DNA from: Terebella lapidaria
Taxonomy: Eukaryota; Annelida; Polychaeta; Terebellida; Terebellidae
Length of the DNA: 64,000 nucleotides
NCBI GenBank assembly: GCA_949152475.1
Contig: OX424570.1
Coordinates: 20,580,694-20,644,693, forward strand
Direction: 5' to 3'
Shown one piece after another: positions 11,969 to 23,389 of this stretch (within the stretch, counting starts at the first letter, position 1; each line of letters starts with the position of its first letter). The notes under the pieces were generated by a model. It saw nothing but the letters and a program-made list of their open reading frames with translations. It searched no databases and was not told where the DNA came from. The position numbers and the translations under genes were made by a program.

Positions 11969-11987
11969 AACAATCAGTATCAGTATT

Positions 11988-14900
11988 ATGTACAATAGAA
12001 ATGAACTTCTGCGAATGCGCGCTTCAACCAAAGGCACTCGCCTGCCTGATAGTGTTTTCTCTCGCCTGAAATCACTAGGCATACGGGCACCTGTGAGAGG
12101 CCTCCGCGGAGGCATTAACGCCCACACACGCAGCAACACCATTCCTTCACTATCATCATGTAACGTACATATTCCTCACTTCAAAAGCCATATCCGTGGG
12201 AATGCTCATCCAGTGAAAATACAACTTCTGACACAGTGCATCAAGGACATGCTAGTGTTTTCACATTTGAATGCACAGTCCGTTCGTAACAAAACAGCTT
12301 TGATTACTGATCACATCATACAAAATAAAGTTGACATCCTATCCATAACTGAGTCCTGGATATCCAATGTGTCTGAAGATGCTGGAATCATAGCTCAGAT
12401 CGTTCCTGAAGGCTATGACTATAAGTCTGTACCCAGAGATGATAGAAAGGGGGGGGGGGGTGGTATCCTGTTCATACACAAATCATCCATCAACTGCATA
12501 TCTACCGTTGTTGATATGTCTTCATCATTTGAATGTTTAGAAACCCAATTGTCCATGTCATCAACAACATTCAGAATTGTGACTGTCTACAGACCTCCAC
12601 CAAGTAGAAAAAATAAATTGTCTCACGCAATGTTCCATTTACAATTTGCAACATATCTTGAGTCTCTGCTCCAGTGGCCTGGTCAACTCATTATTACGGG
12701 CGACTTCAACATTCATGTAGATGTCCCGACCGATGCAAACTTTTTGAAGTTTCAAGACACTTTAAAAATTTTTGACCTCCACCAGTTGGTTAGTGGACCT
12801 ACCCATAAATCAGGGCACACCCTTGACGTATTAATAACGCCATCATCTGACTTTCTTGTACAACATGTACAAGGTGTCAAGGTAGATGCGAATAACCTAT
12901 CAGATCACAATCCTATCATATCGGTTCCTAATATTCACAAACCCCCTGCACCAAGACTAACTTACACTTGTCGCTCCTACAAACACTTCAGTCAGGATGA
13001 TTTTGTTGGAGACCTCGTTTTAAGTTCACTTGTACAGAATTATGAGACATGCACTGACGTTGAGTACCTGGCGAGAGAGTACGATGAAGGATTATCTTCA
13101 TTGCTGGAAGCACATGCTCCTGTGTCCACAGTGTCACACATTCAAAAACCCCGCTGCCCATGGTATTCTGAGGAAATCCATGATGCCATCCGGCATCGAC
13201 GGAAACTCGAGAGGCTCTGGCACACCACCGGACTTGCTGTGCACAAAGAGATGCTCAAGTCACAACGTAACCATGTGAACCAGCTATTGACTACTGGTAA
13301 AACACAGTACATTCGGAACCAGGTAGCAGGATGCAAGTCAGTTGCAGAACTCCAAGCAACTGTCCGAAACTTGACAGGTAGTCATGCCAATAAACGGTCA
13401 TCTCTTGGAACTGATGAGTGTGAGTTGTTTTCCAAGTATTTTGTGGAAAAGATAAAAAAGATTCGAAATGGGTTTGCTCCAGGTGTCGAACCATCAATTG
13501 ATCTTGTTCCAAGCCCAACTGAACCGGTTGTTTTGCTGTCACATTTTGAGAGTGTATCGGTGGATGAGGTGTCAAAGACGGTGGCATCAATGAAAACCAA
13601 GCACTGTGTCATTGACCCTTTACCCACCTGGATACTCAAGAATTGCCTCGATGTGATCTCTCCCATCCTCACAAAGCTTGTAAACCTCAGCTTAGCCAGC
13701 AGTAAGGTTCCAGATCAGTACAAGGTGGCTAGGGTTACCCCCATTCTTAAAAAGCCAGGTCTGGACCAAACACTTAAATGTAATTACAGACCCATTTCAA
13801 ATCTAGCCTTTTCATCCAAGGTTTTAGAAAAAGTGGTGTGCCGACAGCTCAATGCCTTTCTGTCAGGTAATGACTTATTGGAAGATTTCCAGTCTGCGTA
13901 CAGATCTGGTGCTTCCACCGAAACAGCATTGCTTCGTGTCCAAAATGACATCCATATAGCAGTCGATCAAGGGAATGTGGTTCTGCTCGTCATGTTAGAT
14001 CTGTCAGCAGCATTTGACACTGTCGACCATGCAATTCTCCTTGATCGACTTCATTCCTATTTTGGTATCCAAGACAAAGCACTTGAGTGGTTGAGATCGT
14101 ATCTCTCAAATCGCCGCCAGTACATTGACATATCAGGTGCAAAATCCGAGGAAAAAGTCTTATCATGTAGTGTTCCACAGGGGTAGGTCCTTGGACGGCT
14201 CCTGTATACACTCTATACTACTCCTTTGGGAATGTAATCAGAACACATGCTGTTAATATGCACCTATATGCTGATGATACACAAATATATGTCTCATGTC
14301 CAATCTCATGTATAACTCAGGATATCCATAACTGGATGAATGATAACCGACTACAGTTAAATCCTACAAAAACTGAATTTATTATCTTTGGATCAGGGGC
14401 TAACTTACGTAAATTACCATCCGGTTTAATACTGAACATGACTGATACAACCATAACTCCGACTCGCTCTGTTAGGAACTTGGGTGTTGTTTTGGATGCA
14501 GAGTTGAAGATGTCTGACCACGTTTCTGCAACCTGTAAGACCTCAATGGCTGGTATCCGGAAAATAGGTAAAATTCGTAAATATCTCGATCCTTCAACAA
14601 CACAAACACTAGTCTATCAGCTGGTAACCAGTCGGATAGACTACTGCAACAGCTTGTTGTATAATACCCCGTCAGTCCATCTGGAACGGATACAACGTCT
14701 CCAAAATTTATGTGCTAGGATCGTCCTTCGCCTCCAAAGACGCGATTCTGTGCGGGCGGCATTGCACAAGTTGCACTGGTTGCCTGTGCATTACCGCATA
14801 ATATACAAACTGTGCATGCTGATGTTCAAAACCCTCCGCTCTGGTCCAGGGTACCTCAGTGAGGTGGTACACTTGTATAAACCGCGTCCTGGTCTCCGTT

Positions 14901-15201
14901 CTGAGGACTGTCATCTGTGCACAGTACCCAGAACACGGCTGAAAACCCATGGAGACCGAGCCTTCGCTCATTGCGGTCCAGTTTGCTGGAATAGGCTGCC
15001 TTATAGTTTGCGAAGTACTGCCACATTCTCTTCTTTCAAAAAGCAACTTAAAACTTTTCTGTTTGGACAGATTGATAATGACCAATAATTCAAGTGTTTA
15101 TACGTGTAATAATAACTTCTGTTTTATTAGGTTATAATTGTTTTTGTTATTGTGTAAAGCGCTTCGAGCAAACTGTTTGAAGAGGCGCTATATAAATATT
15201 C

Positions 15202-15229
<28 letters not shown>
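11988..15229 (+). mobile_element. L2/CR1-group LINE, nearly intact
   Basis: Non-LTR retrotransposon encoding an apurinic-like endonuclease and reverse transcriptase. The first frame (11,988-14,186) starts with a basic RGLRGG region. It continues with endonuclease motifs FSHLNAQSVRNK, DILSITESW, ITGDFNIHVD and SDHNP, then RT motifs NYRPISNL, FQSAYR and LDLSAAFDTVDH. After SVPQG there is an in-frame TAG, and about 60 bases on a one-base frame change. The second frame (14,258-15,088) carries LYADDTQIY and the C-terminal LHWLPVHYRI region. The 3' end has GCGCTATATAAAT followed by ACAT repeats to 15,229, the usual tail of this group. With only two visible lesions it is a recent insertion. The 5' end is not defined. 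Confidence 0.92.
15199..15229. repeat. ACAT microsatellite at LINE 3' end
   Basis: About seven tandem ACAT units directly follow the GGCGCTATATAAAT end of the LINE. It is a tail typical of L2/CR1-group integration. Confidence 0.9.
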
Positions 15230-15232
<3 letters not shown>

Positions 15233-15980
15233 TCGCCTGGACAAGCTCAACCACAGTAATGGTGGTATTATGGTGATGAGGAGGATTGAAGAGAATTGAT
15301 CTCTGTATTTTTATGTTATGAGCAAACTCACGGTCTTTTAGCATAAAAAGTTTTTGTGTTAACTCAACTTTAAAGTGATATTGGCAGAAAAGCTATTTGT
15401 TCCAAATCAACTACAAATATGCGTGTGGTCTCAGAAAAAAATAAGTTGCAAAACAAACCATGCATATGACAGTACTACCAGTCGCTTTTATTTTGTTTTG
15501 TGCGCCAATCAGAGTCACCTCTGACCTGCAAACTGCATTGCATCAAGGGATACAAAGCACTGACAAAGATGGTAATGTCAACAATTTCAACAAACTATCT
15601 TTATTAAAAATTTGTAATGAAATGAATGAGAAAGGCGCATGTTTTCTCTGTTCGGTCTGAAATGTGTGGCCAAATGCATCACTTTGGGCCAATAGCACAT
15701 TAAATGTTTTTTTGTTCAGCCTGAAGTATTGGTTCCATACCAATATTGGTCTCCATACCAATTTGTCCCTGTGGCCGCACATGTAATCTCAAGCTCTGCT
15801 GTTGTAATGCTTGTTTGTCATGTTTTGTAACTACTTTAGTACATGTACATATACAATATAGTAAAGAGTATACTTTATTGGGGGTGAATTACATTCGACT
15901 TCCGTAAAGGTACACGCAATGTCATCATGGCTAGAAACCCCAATATATGCTATTATTGCCCTGCAAATCCTTTATTCATC
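15230..15980. other. Intergenic, no gene seen
   Basis: Short frames on both strands (for example 15,460-15,660 plus and 15,543-15,782 minus) overlap each other and have no recognisable features. Confidence 0.45.
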
Positions 15981-16004
15981 TCTATACATAAGGAAAAAAA
16001 CTTG

Positions 16005-16145
16005 GAATGTTTCCCCTGAAGAATGGATGAGTCGACCATGAACAGTCTTGATGAACAGACTACGAGATTCCTTTCGTCCGTGGAACAAACTCCTGACAGA
16101 ATTACTGAATGATGCCATATATATGTGGACACTTTTTGTGATGTG
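16005..16145 (+). pseudogene. Broken last exon of a second CHST15-like gene
   Basis: The plus strand reads SFRPWNKLLTELLND, matching FYRPWNKLLAELLND in the last exon of the CHST15-like gene at 1,831-2,018. An in-frame stop precedes this motif and the ending differs. No other sulfotransferase exon was found upstream on this strand, where the LINE now sits. Homology continues past the exon into the convergent gene X. This marks an inverted duplication of the sulfotransferase / gene X boundary. Confidence 0.72.
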
Positions 16146-16294
16146 TAACGGGGAGTGTTGATTATTGTACTTTTGGACTTGCACAATACAGTGGGTGGTT
16201 TTGTTCGAATGCATTATAAATGGCAGAAAAAATAAAAAGCCACTTATTACTCACGTATCAGTAACATTTTGACGAGAATGTGGATTCCAATGTT

Positions 16295-16789
16295 TCAGTC
16301 AAGCTTCCCTCGCAGCATATGCTGTAACTTCGGGTGATTTTTCATCCTTCCAAACAACTTCTGCATGAAATCAGAGTTGACGAAATCCAATCGAAATTCT
16401 TCATAATCGAACCCATACTCTGAGTCGTCATCATCCCTGTAGAATTCAGCATACTTGGAATCATCTTGGAATTCAGCTTGCAATTCTTCCTGGTCTACTG
16501 TTTTGCCACCATCCAGGTGTTGTGGGTCGTTTTTCCCACTGTTGTTATGTACATGTATTCCTTTCATATATACGTGGTCTCTTGTTTCTGGCAAGTTGTC
16601 ACTTTTCCTTGTGTGATGATAATCAACACTATTGGTATTATCATCACTGCTATCTCTTTCGTCTTTATAGTATACCTGATGGCGTTGGCTGATTTCCCCA
16701 TCTGTCAATACTCTCAGGAGGAGAATTATATATGTAAACAATCCAAGTAGAGCTAGGACTGAAATGTGTCTTTTCATTCTCAAAACCAT
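16295..16789 (-). CDS. Gene X: acidic type II membrane protein
   Basis: A single open frame of 164 codons on the minus strand. The start at 16,789 is chosen because it puts a short basic tail (MVLRMKRH) directly before a hydrophobic anchor (about residues 9-26, LALLGLFTYIILLL); another Met lies four codons on. The rest is hydrophilic and strongly acidic (runs such as RDDDDSEYG), with little cysteine and an end rich in K, H and R (KNHPKLQHML). This is the layout of a Golgi or plasma-membrane protein with a long lumenal stem. No family is recognised and no catalytic domain is seen, so it could be the first exon of a longer gene, although the frame runs to a stop. A decayed paralogue at 1,430-1,640 supports it being a genuine coding unit. 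Confidence 0.6.
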   Translation of the reverse strand: MVLRMKRHISVLALLGLFTYIILLLRVLTDGEISQRHQVYYKDERDSSDDNTNSVDYHHTRKSDNLPETRDHVYMKGIHVHNNSGKNDPQHLDGGKTVDQEELQAEFQDDSKYAEFYRDDDDSEYGFDYEEFRLDFVNSDFMQKLFGRMKNHPKLQHMLRGKLD

Positions 16790-16867
16790 AAACAAGTAGC
16801 ATTTATTAGCAAACCTTACTGCACTTATGTAAAGTACATGTTTACTACAACGAAATACACAACACAT

Positions 16868-17785
16868 GCAGAATATATTTCAATATGAACAAAAATGTTC
16901 TACTTTTATCTCGTATCTCGAATTTGTCACTATTTTGGATATCATATTGGTTATGATATCTGTGCTGATAACATCTGGTATATCACATGAGTATACAAGA
17001 TATATGTCTTGATAATATGTATTTGGTTTATGCCAAGAAGAAAATTATAAGAAAGATACCAACAATCGAATGAATGCCTTACACCAGTTAAATGGAAGGC
17101 ATTACTCATTTACATGTGTATATTACTTAGTTTAGGTAGTGTCTTTGTATGTGTTTATATGCACATTCCCCAATAGAAAATCATTTTCTGTAGAGTGTTG
17201 TTTTGCGCCCAATTAGTATCAGTTTTATACATTGCTGAGTTATGACGGTCAAGCTCATGGAATCCATAATGATCTTAATACCTGTGTACACAAATTAGCA
17301 ACACAGCAGACGAAAGGGTCGACAAATTTGTGCCGCCAATTTTCCTATTAGGCCTTGTTGTGTTTTCTTTGTTTTACGTCGATTCCTCGTTTTCTAAATT
17401 ATATTTGCACACTGTGCGAAAGGACCAAACAATCGGCGAATAATCATTAGGAATTGGCATTGTACAAATCACAGTTACTGTCAAATTGTCCACCAACATA
17501 ATGAAGAAAATTGGTAGTTTTTTTCCCTTTTACAGCGTGTCAGCCAAAAGGATGAATAGACTCAAAACCGTGCAAATCTTGCTGATTTCAATGTGATGTA
17601 TCTCTGATTGAAGGACTGAATGAGGGTGAGTATTCAAAGGTATTCCAAACCAAATTTCATTGCAACCTCCAAATATCTCAAATGTATACATCGACCTAAT
17701 GCCACTAGTCCAACACGTTGCAGCCTAAATGGAAACACAATCGCAATGAAAACAAAACAAAACCAACTGGCATTGCTATCTTCAG
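16868..17785. other. Region between gene X and SUEL exon, possible divergent promoter
   Basis: AT-rich sequence between the minus-strand gene X and the plus-strand lectin exon. No signal-peptide exon for the lectin could be fixed. The frame before the acceptor at 17,785 (from 17,620) is taken to be intron, since it has no domain and a good CTATCTTCAG acceptor follows. Confidence 0.4.
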
Positions 17786-18060
17786 GTAACATTTCTACAC
17801 ACCTTGTGGAGATATGCGACGGTGAAACCTTTGAAACATTCTGTGTGTCCGGTGATGTGATACACATCAGGCAAGTTAAATATGGTCGCATGAGTAGAGG
17901 AAGGTGTATTCGAACAGACTACGGAAATGTTGGTTGTGCCAAAAATGTTTTACAGGATGTCATGAGTCGTTGTGAGTGTTACAAGAACTGTACCCTACAA
18001 GTGGACTTGAATACGTTTGATGATAGTCCTTGTTCTGTTGACTTGGAACCTTACTGTACA
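17786..18060 (+). CDS. SUEL / rhamnose-binding-type lectin domain exon
   Basis: The exon encodes one galactose- or rhamnose-binding lectin domain of the sea-urchin egg lectin type. Visible marks are ICDGETFETFC, the KYGRM motif, and the cysteine series GRC, GC, SRCECYKNC and SPC that forms the domain's disulfides. Such domains bind cell-surface sugars and usually sit in secreted or membrane proteins. The acceptor CTATCTTCAG sits before 17,786 and a GTATGT donor follows 18,060. If not spliced, the frame ends at a TAG at 18,082. The 5' part of the gene, including a signal peptide, was not found. The exons at 18.2-18.55 kb may add a membrane tail, but their phase does not clearly join this exon. 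Confidence 0.75.
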
Positions 18061-18189
18061 GTATGTCTGTCTAACTGGTACTAGATTGGTGATAAAGTGA
18101 ACACCGTATTGAAACTCGCTATTGACAACAGCTGACCATAAAAAACTTATGGAGGAATTCCTGAGCTATGCCACTTAAAATGTAGAAAT

Positions 18190-18554
18190 ACAATTTGTCT
18201 TTCGCCTAACATTGGTTCCAGAAATCGCAACAACTGCAGCAAATGAACTGACTTCAAGTAAGTGAAAAACCTCTACCAAAATTCATAGGATTATTTGACT
18301 ATGAATAGAAAAACATGCATGTCATACAATAAAACACGCAATGTAGTTGAATGTCGGTGATGGCGTTGTCCGTTTCTGCATTCTGGTGTGTTCTCATGTG
18401 TTTTTGTTGTGTTACTTTCACAGAGGTCACATGGTTTCTGGTTCCTATCATGGCGATCACCATCAGCTATTGGCTCACAGAGTTCCACTGGTGTTATGTT
18501 TATTGCCCGTGCACGTGTGTAGTATGTCAAATTAAAAACACATCTGCAATTTGA
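18190..18554 (+). CDS. Possible membrane-tail exons (segment D, copy 3)
   Basis: A short exon-like piece ends at an ACTTCAA/GTAAGT donor (18,257/18,258). After a TTACTTTCACAG acceptor at 18,423 an open piece reads VTWFLVPIMAITISYWLTE and ends at a TGA at 18,554, giving a hydrophobic membrane segment and a short cysteine-rich tail. Two decayed copies lie at 340-1,250 and 9,340-10,320. It could be the C-terminal anchor of the SUEL protein just upstream. The phase of the first piece does not match the SUEL exon as drawn, so this link is uncertain. Confidence 0.4.
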
Positions 18555-18559
18555 AAAGC

Positions 18560-19760
18560 AAATAGTTACTCAAAAGACTTTAGCTACAGGCTATTACTTT
18601 TAATATGATTTACACTTTGATTTGATCGACTTACATTGTGATAAGCATGTCATTACTACATAATGATTTACTGTTAAGTATGCAGCTGGGAAAAAGAAAT
18701 TAATAGGGAGAAAAACACCAACCAAATGTTTCCTTCACATAGAAGAAAGGGAATTTTAATAAAAAAAATATTACAAGGAGATTTTACAAACAGAACAAGG
18801 ATTTGTATTAGACAATCAAACTGTACTGAATTATCTCAAAAACTATTATCAAAACATTTACACATCAGAGACAGAGACACATGTCGCAGATACCTCCAAT
18901 GTTCTTTTTGCTAAACTGTATCTACCTAATATTATGTAACACTTCACATATTCTTAGAGCATTACATTTTGTTTATAGTCACTGACCAGAACTGGACAAT
19001 GGAGAAAGGGGAACATAGGAGGGTAAAAATTCATGATTAGATTTTTCTGAGGCTCTGATGTCCATGAAAAAGAACAAAAATCAGCTTTCAGATGGACTCC
19101 CGACTGATATCTATAAGAAGTGTTGGCATAGCGTTAAACATATCTTCTAGCATCCTTCGGAAATGCTTATCAAACAATGCAAGAGATGTCAATATCCCAA
19201 AGAGAAGGTCTTATAACACTCCTAACAAATGGAAATAAGAACACATTATTTGATTCATATTGGCGACCCATAATCTTGCTAACCTGTGACTATGATTATT
19301 GTCAGTATGAACAAAATGTATTTCTCTTGGAATATATAAATTATACAAAAGATTTGATAGGAAGGCTGTCCGTTATCGTCGTACTTATTTATTGTTTGCG
19401 TTGCAATATTAGGTACTACGTTTTGCAAGAATCCTAACATTGGATTAGTTATTAGTTCAGTCAGCCTATATGCCATATGTATAGGATATTTTTTTAAACA
19501 AATAATCTAGAGATTTGATGACCAAATTCAAGTACATCTTCACCCTATCGAAACAGGAACTGATATCCCAAAATTTTGTAGATATTAGTGCAACGATTTC
19601 TAATATAAATGACATCCTATTGCTACAGCGCATTAGGCAAACACTACCTCGGATCAATTACCTGTAACATTTGGTTTTAAGCGTGTTGATATCGATCACT
19701 CTCGTTGCTCAAGGACTTGGTACGGATATCAGGACATCCAAGTGTGAAAGTAGAATTTTA
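18560..19760. other. Intergenic, no gene seen
   Basis: AT-rich sequence. A 62-codon plus-strand frame at 18,726-18,914 contains several cysteines near its end but no recognisable domain. Other frames are short. Confidence 0.45.
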
Positions 19761-19769
19761 CTTTCTTTA

Positions 19770-20048
19770 AGCACTCCTGTATAGAGCGTAGTTCTGAGCG
19801 AAGGCGCTGTACACATTACACCAGTCTAGAATTGCTACACAGCTGCCACAATCCGGTACTACACTATAGCATCCTATTCAATGATCGGTACCGATTAACC
19901 TCTGGATGAAGATACATATAGACAGTTATGGTACACATCTTGCCCGAGGATGTCAGCGAAATAAGACAGTGGCACAGACTTGGTCTTGAACCCATGAACA
20001 TGACCGTTACGAGACCAGCATCTCAGCCAATGAGCTACCATCTGATCT
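19770..20048 (-). mobile_element. tRNA-derived SINE (c)
   Basis: Read on the minus strand, the head has TAGCTCATTGGC (A box) and GGTTCAAGACC (B box). A body with a CATCCAGAGGTTAATCGGTACC-like core follows, then a tail with AGCGCCTTCGCTCAGA. The layout matches SINE (a) at 6,128 but with strong divergence. It lies 3' of the PAN-CBM14 gene. Confidence 0.7.
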
Positions 20049-20521
20049 GACCAGACTCACAAAATACATGAGCGTTTATAAATGGGTACATGCATTTATT
20101 TGGGAATTTTGCCTCTTTCACAGTACAATTATAAATTCAACCCAATGACATGAAATTAGCAATTGTGTGCATTATTATCATAGAATCTAATCTCCAGAAC
20201 CATGCCAAAACAAATCTTATATGTGATATATCAGTAAATGCAAACGAGTATACACAATGTCACATGCTCAGCAAAAACACTAAATACAACAAATATTACT
20301 TATATTGGAGTTAAACAAATATTGGAGTCATCAAAATTTGATGAATGGAGGAATTCAAACCACATCAGGTCAGAAACTGTAAATTTTAGAAACAATACAA
20401 CTCGTTCAAAAAGGTTCAGTCTATCCATAAATGAAACTCACAGACAAACTTTCAATCTGTGTACGCATTTGCGTCTGAATGCTCCTGCTTGGCACCCAAC
20501 TTGTAGAATTCCATACAGCTC

Positions 20522-21172
20522 TCAGCCAGATAGGATACAAGTGATCGCACCCTGACTCCACACCATCCCAGCTGTACAGCTCTGCACGAAGCACTGGGTG
20601 AAGGAACACCGGACGTATTTACCGGGGTCGTGGTGAGGCCAGAAATCCGGACCGAACGGTGCACAGGGGTCGTTTGTGTCACAGTCGTACGTTCCAGCTT
20701 GAATAGAGAAAACTTGCCTTAGACAAAAACTTTTTTCCATCTTCATCAACCCCTAAGATGCAAAGTTAAACGTTGATCAGGAATTAAGAGTCCATGAGCC
20801 TCTAAGACGATACATACCTGATAATCTGACTGTGGCGTCCGATGGTGTGACGTCATCATTCTCATGTAATTGATACCTAGACGTATCACTTCTGTAATAC
20901 ACCACTCCACCCGTCTTCATGGACAGGGAGGCACCTGAGGATGCACAAATCAGACACACCGAGTCGGATCCTCTGTTGAACATGCGACAGTCATCGTGAG
21001 AGGAACAACTGCCAGCACACTCAGTCAGGGAGAGTCTGGGATTCTCCACCATTTGTGGACAAATTACCTCCATCCCAGCAATCTTCTCGTAGATAAAACT
21101 CCGATTGCAGTCGATCCAAGGCAGAAGTGTAAAGAATAGTAAAGTACCAAACAGCGAATTGTGGAGCAGCAT
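20522..21172 (-). CDS. Secreted PAN plus chitin-binding (CBM14) protein, two exons
   Basis: Minus-strand exons 20,818-21,172 and 20,522-20,697 join at phase 1 across a 120-base GT-AG intron and give 176 residues. The start is put at the Met of MLLHNSLFGTLLFFTLLP because it begins a clean signal peptide; Met codons upstream in frame (21,196, 21,313) would only lengthen the front. Residues about 25-105 resemble a PAN/Apple domain, with CPQ, LTECAGSCSSHDDC and CRMFNRGSDSVCLIC. Residues about 122-172 form a peritrophin-type chitin-binding domain: YDCDTNDPC, HHDPGKYVRC, and GMVW before the last cysteine. The product is probably secreted and binds chitin or a chitin-like matrix such as mucus, cuticle or shell. 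Function is inferred from the domains only. Confidence 0.82.
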
Positions 21173-21319
21173 TTCAGCAGAAACAATAGCCGACATTTCA
21201 GGGAGCATTGTAAGAAATTGTAGCCAAAGTTCCAGGACATTCAATGTATAAAAAGGTATTTTAGCGCGTGATTTACTGTGAATTTCGTGCCAATGGACGT
21301 ATGTTTTGTTCATGGAAAT

Positions 21320-22050
21320 TCATGGAACATAAGTTAGAAAATCAGTACAGTAAACATTTTGTTTAACATGCTAATCATGTACGTTTTACAACAATGGCAA
21401 GTTTACATCATTGAATATTTGTGATGTTCATTGAGAGATAATGTGTTTTTGTGTACGACACCATTACTGCAATAGCTAATTTAATGGAGTTAATCATTAA
21501 CACGTGTTAATTTACAGGTCACGTAAATGGTTGTGTTGCTGAAAACTATCATGAATGTCATCCATAGTGTCCCATCTTCATTGTCCCATGGTCTATGTAT
21601 TAATGGTCTTTTATTTGCGCAGTTGTTTGCACAAGTGTTCGATGCATTAGGGTTCCGCTCACGGTCGTTTTGATTGGTTTGTTTTGATGGGTTGTTAGCA
21701 TTTACCGTATGCACTGGCCTTTATTGCAACACTGCCTGTAACAGCCTTTCAGTTGTGTTATGATTTAAGCATTATAGTGAAATAAATGTTTTTATCAACC
21801 TATCATGGTAATGGAAAACCAATGACCAATAACCTTTGGACTGAAAGCAATCTCGGCCCATCATTTATATAAACAAGGAATCACTACCTGAGTATAAAGT
21901 ATTCCGAGCGAACTAAATCAAATCTTTTCTCAATCTGATTTTGATTGTATTCCACATTGGCCTTATCGAGGGTAGACAAAGCTGTTAGCTACAGAAGAAG
22001 TGTGATTTCGAAAGATATTTTTCATGATCTTAATTTGTCTCCATTTTCAA
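21320..22050. other. Upstream region of PAN-CBM14 gene, no gene seen
   Basis: AT-rich sequence with no supported exon. It contains the likely promoter of the minus-strand PAN-CBM14 gene, but no specific element could be fixed. Confidence 0.4.
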
Positions 22051-22057
22051 AAGTATA

Positions 22058-23385
22058 CACTACTAAAAAATAGTTAGGGATATTGTAATGTATATGCCCT
22101 TACATGACATGAAGTGATTAAATTTGCAATTTTCATTGGGGAAATATTATTTTCATATCCTTTTCAACATTTCAACGTAATGTCAAAACTCACAGTCACA
22201 GTCATAGAGATTTTACTTGAAGAAATACAAACTCCAAGGAAAACATCGAAACGTAGCGTTTTTCAAATTTTGTTCAAGCAATGAAAACACAATAAATTGG
22301 ACCTAAATCCAAAAGTCAATGACTGGTGTGACCCCCACATGCTTGAATACAACTTTGACAACAACTGCGCATGCTCCAAATGAGATGGCTGATGGCCTGT
22401 TGCCCAAACCCCACCGTTATTCCTGTAGAGCCTCCACAAGGCCTATCTTGTTGAATAGAAGGTTTGGTCGTCCCCGAACAGGTCTGCCAAGTTGATCCTA
22501 TGAATGTTCTATAGGATTCAGGTAAGGGGAGCATGCAGGACATACCATAATCTTTGCCATTTTCTGCTCGAGGCACTCGCTAACAATATGAGTCCAATGA
22601 ATTGGGGCATTATCGTCCATGAAAATGAAACCAATTATTCCAACATATGGTTGAACTACATGCAGAATGATATCATGTATTTGAATTATGGCTGTCACTA
22701 CTCTTCTGTGAAACACCACAAGGTCCGTGCGACTCTCAATGCTTATTCCTGCGCAGACCATTATGAATTCTCCACCAAATCAGTCATGTTCCACAATTTG
22801 AAACAACTTGGAATTTTCTTTACGTGATCTCCATACCCTAAAATGTCTGTCATTGGTGGACACACAAATTCTGGACTCATCTGAGAACGTACATTGACCC
22901 AATTGACGATGCTCCAAATGACATGATCCTGGACGATCTGAGGACAGGCCGTGTGGGTCCTGTGGGGAAGCCGGGGGTACAAAAGTTTGTCGTCAGGCAT
23001 CCAAGCCATCAGAATGAAGATGTTCATGTAAAGTTTGGTTACTCACACGAACGCTGGTGGCAAGAGTATTTAAAAGAGATATAGCAGTTTCAAGACAATG
23101 ACGATTAGGGGTTAGCACCAAATACTGATCCTATTGTGGTGCGAGTACCATTGGATCACCCTGTGCGTGGCCTGACACCTTAATGCTCACATTTCTGGTA
23201 TCTAACTCACAATCTGGATATCAAATTTTGGTCAAATCCAAGTTTGTTAGCCACCTCTCCTGACACCTGCCATCCTGCAGTATCCAGATGGCCCTTGTCG
23301 CGTCAGTGGGTAGAATATGGTGTCTGACGCTAAAACTAACCAAAACAAGATGGCAAAAACAGAAAATGATCCCTAATAAGGCCTT
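22058..23385 (-). mobile_element. Tc1-type DNA transposon, degraded
   Basis: Read on the minus strand, pieces of a Tc1-like transposase appear in order: a helix-turn-helix remnant (ATRAIWILQDG), FSDESRICVS around the first catalytic Asp, FMDDNAPIH around the second, and SPYLNPIEHSWD around the Glu. They lie in different frames with several stops, so the copy is dead. The left end has CACTACTAAAAAATAGTTAG and GGGATATT, and the right end has a weaker TTATTAGGGATC match. The span of about 1.3 kb is normal for the family. Ends are approximate. Confidence 0.85.
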
Positions 23386-23389
23386 TGGT

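Noticed and set aside
13030-14211. Plus and minus frames overlapping the LINE
   Set aside because: Shadows of the LINE reading frame without domains.
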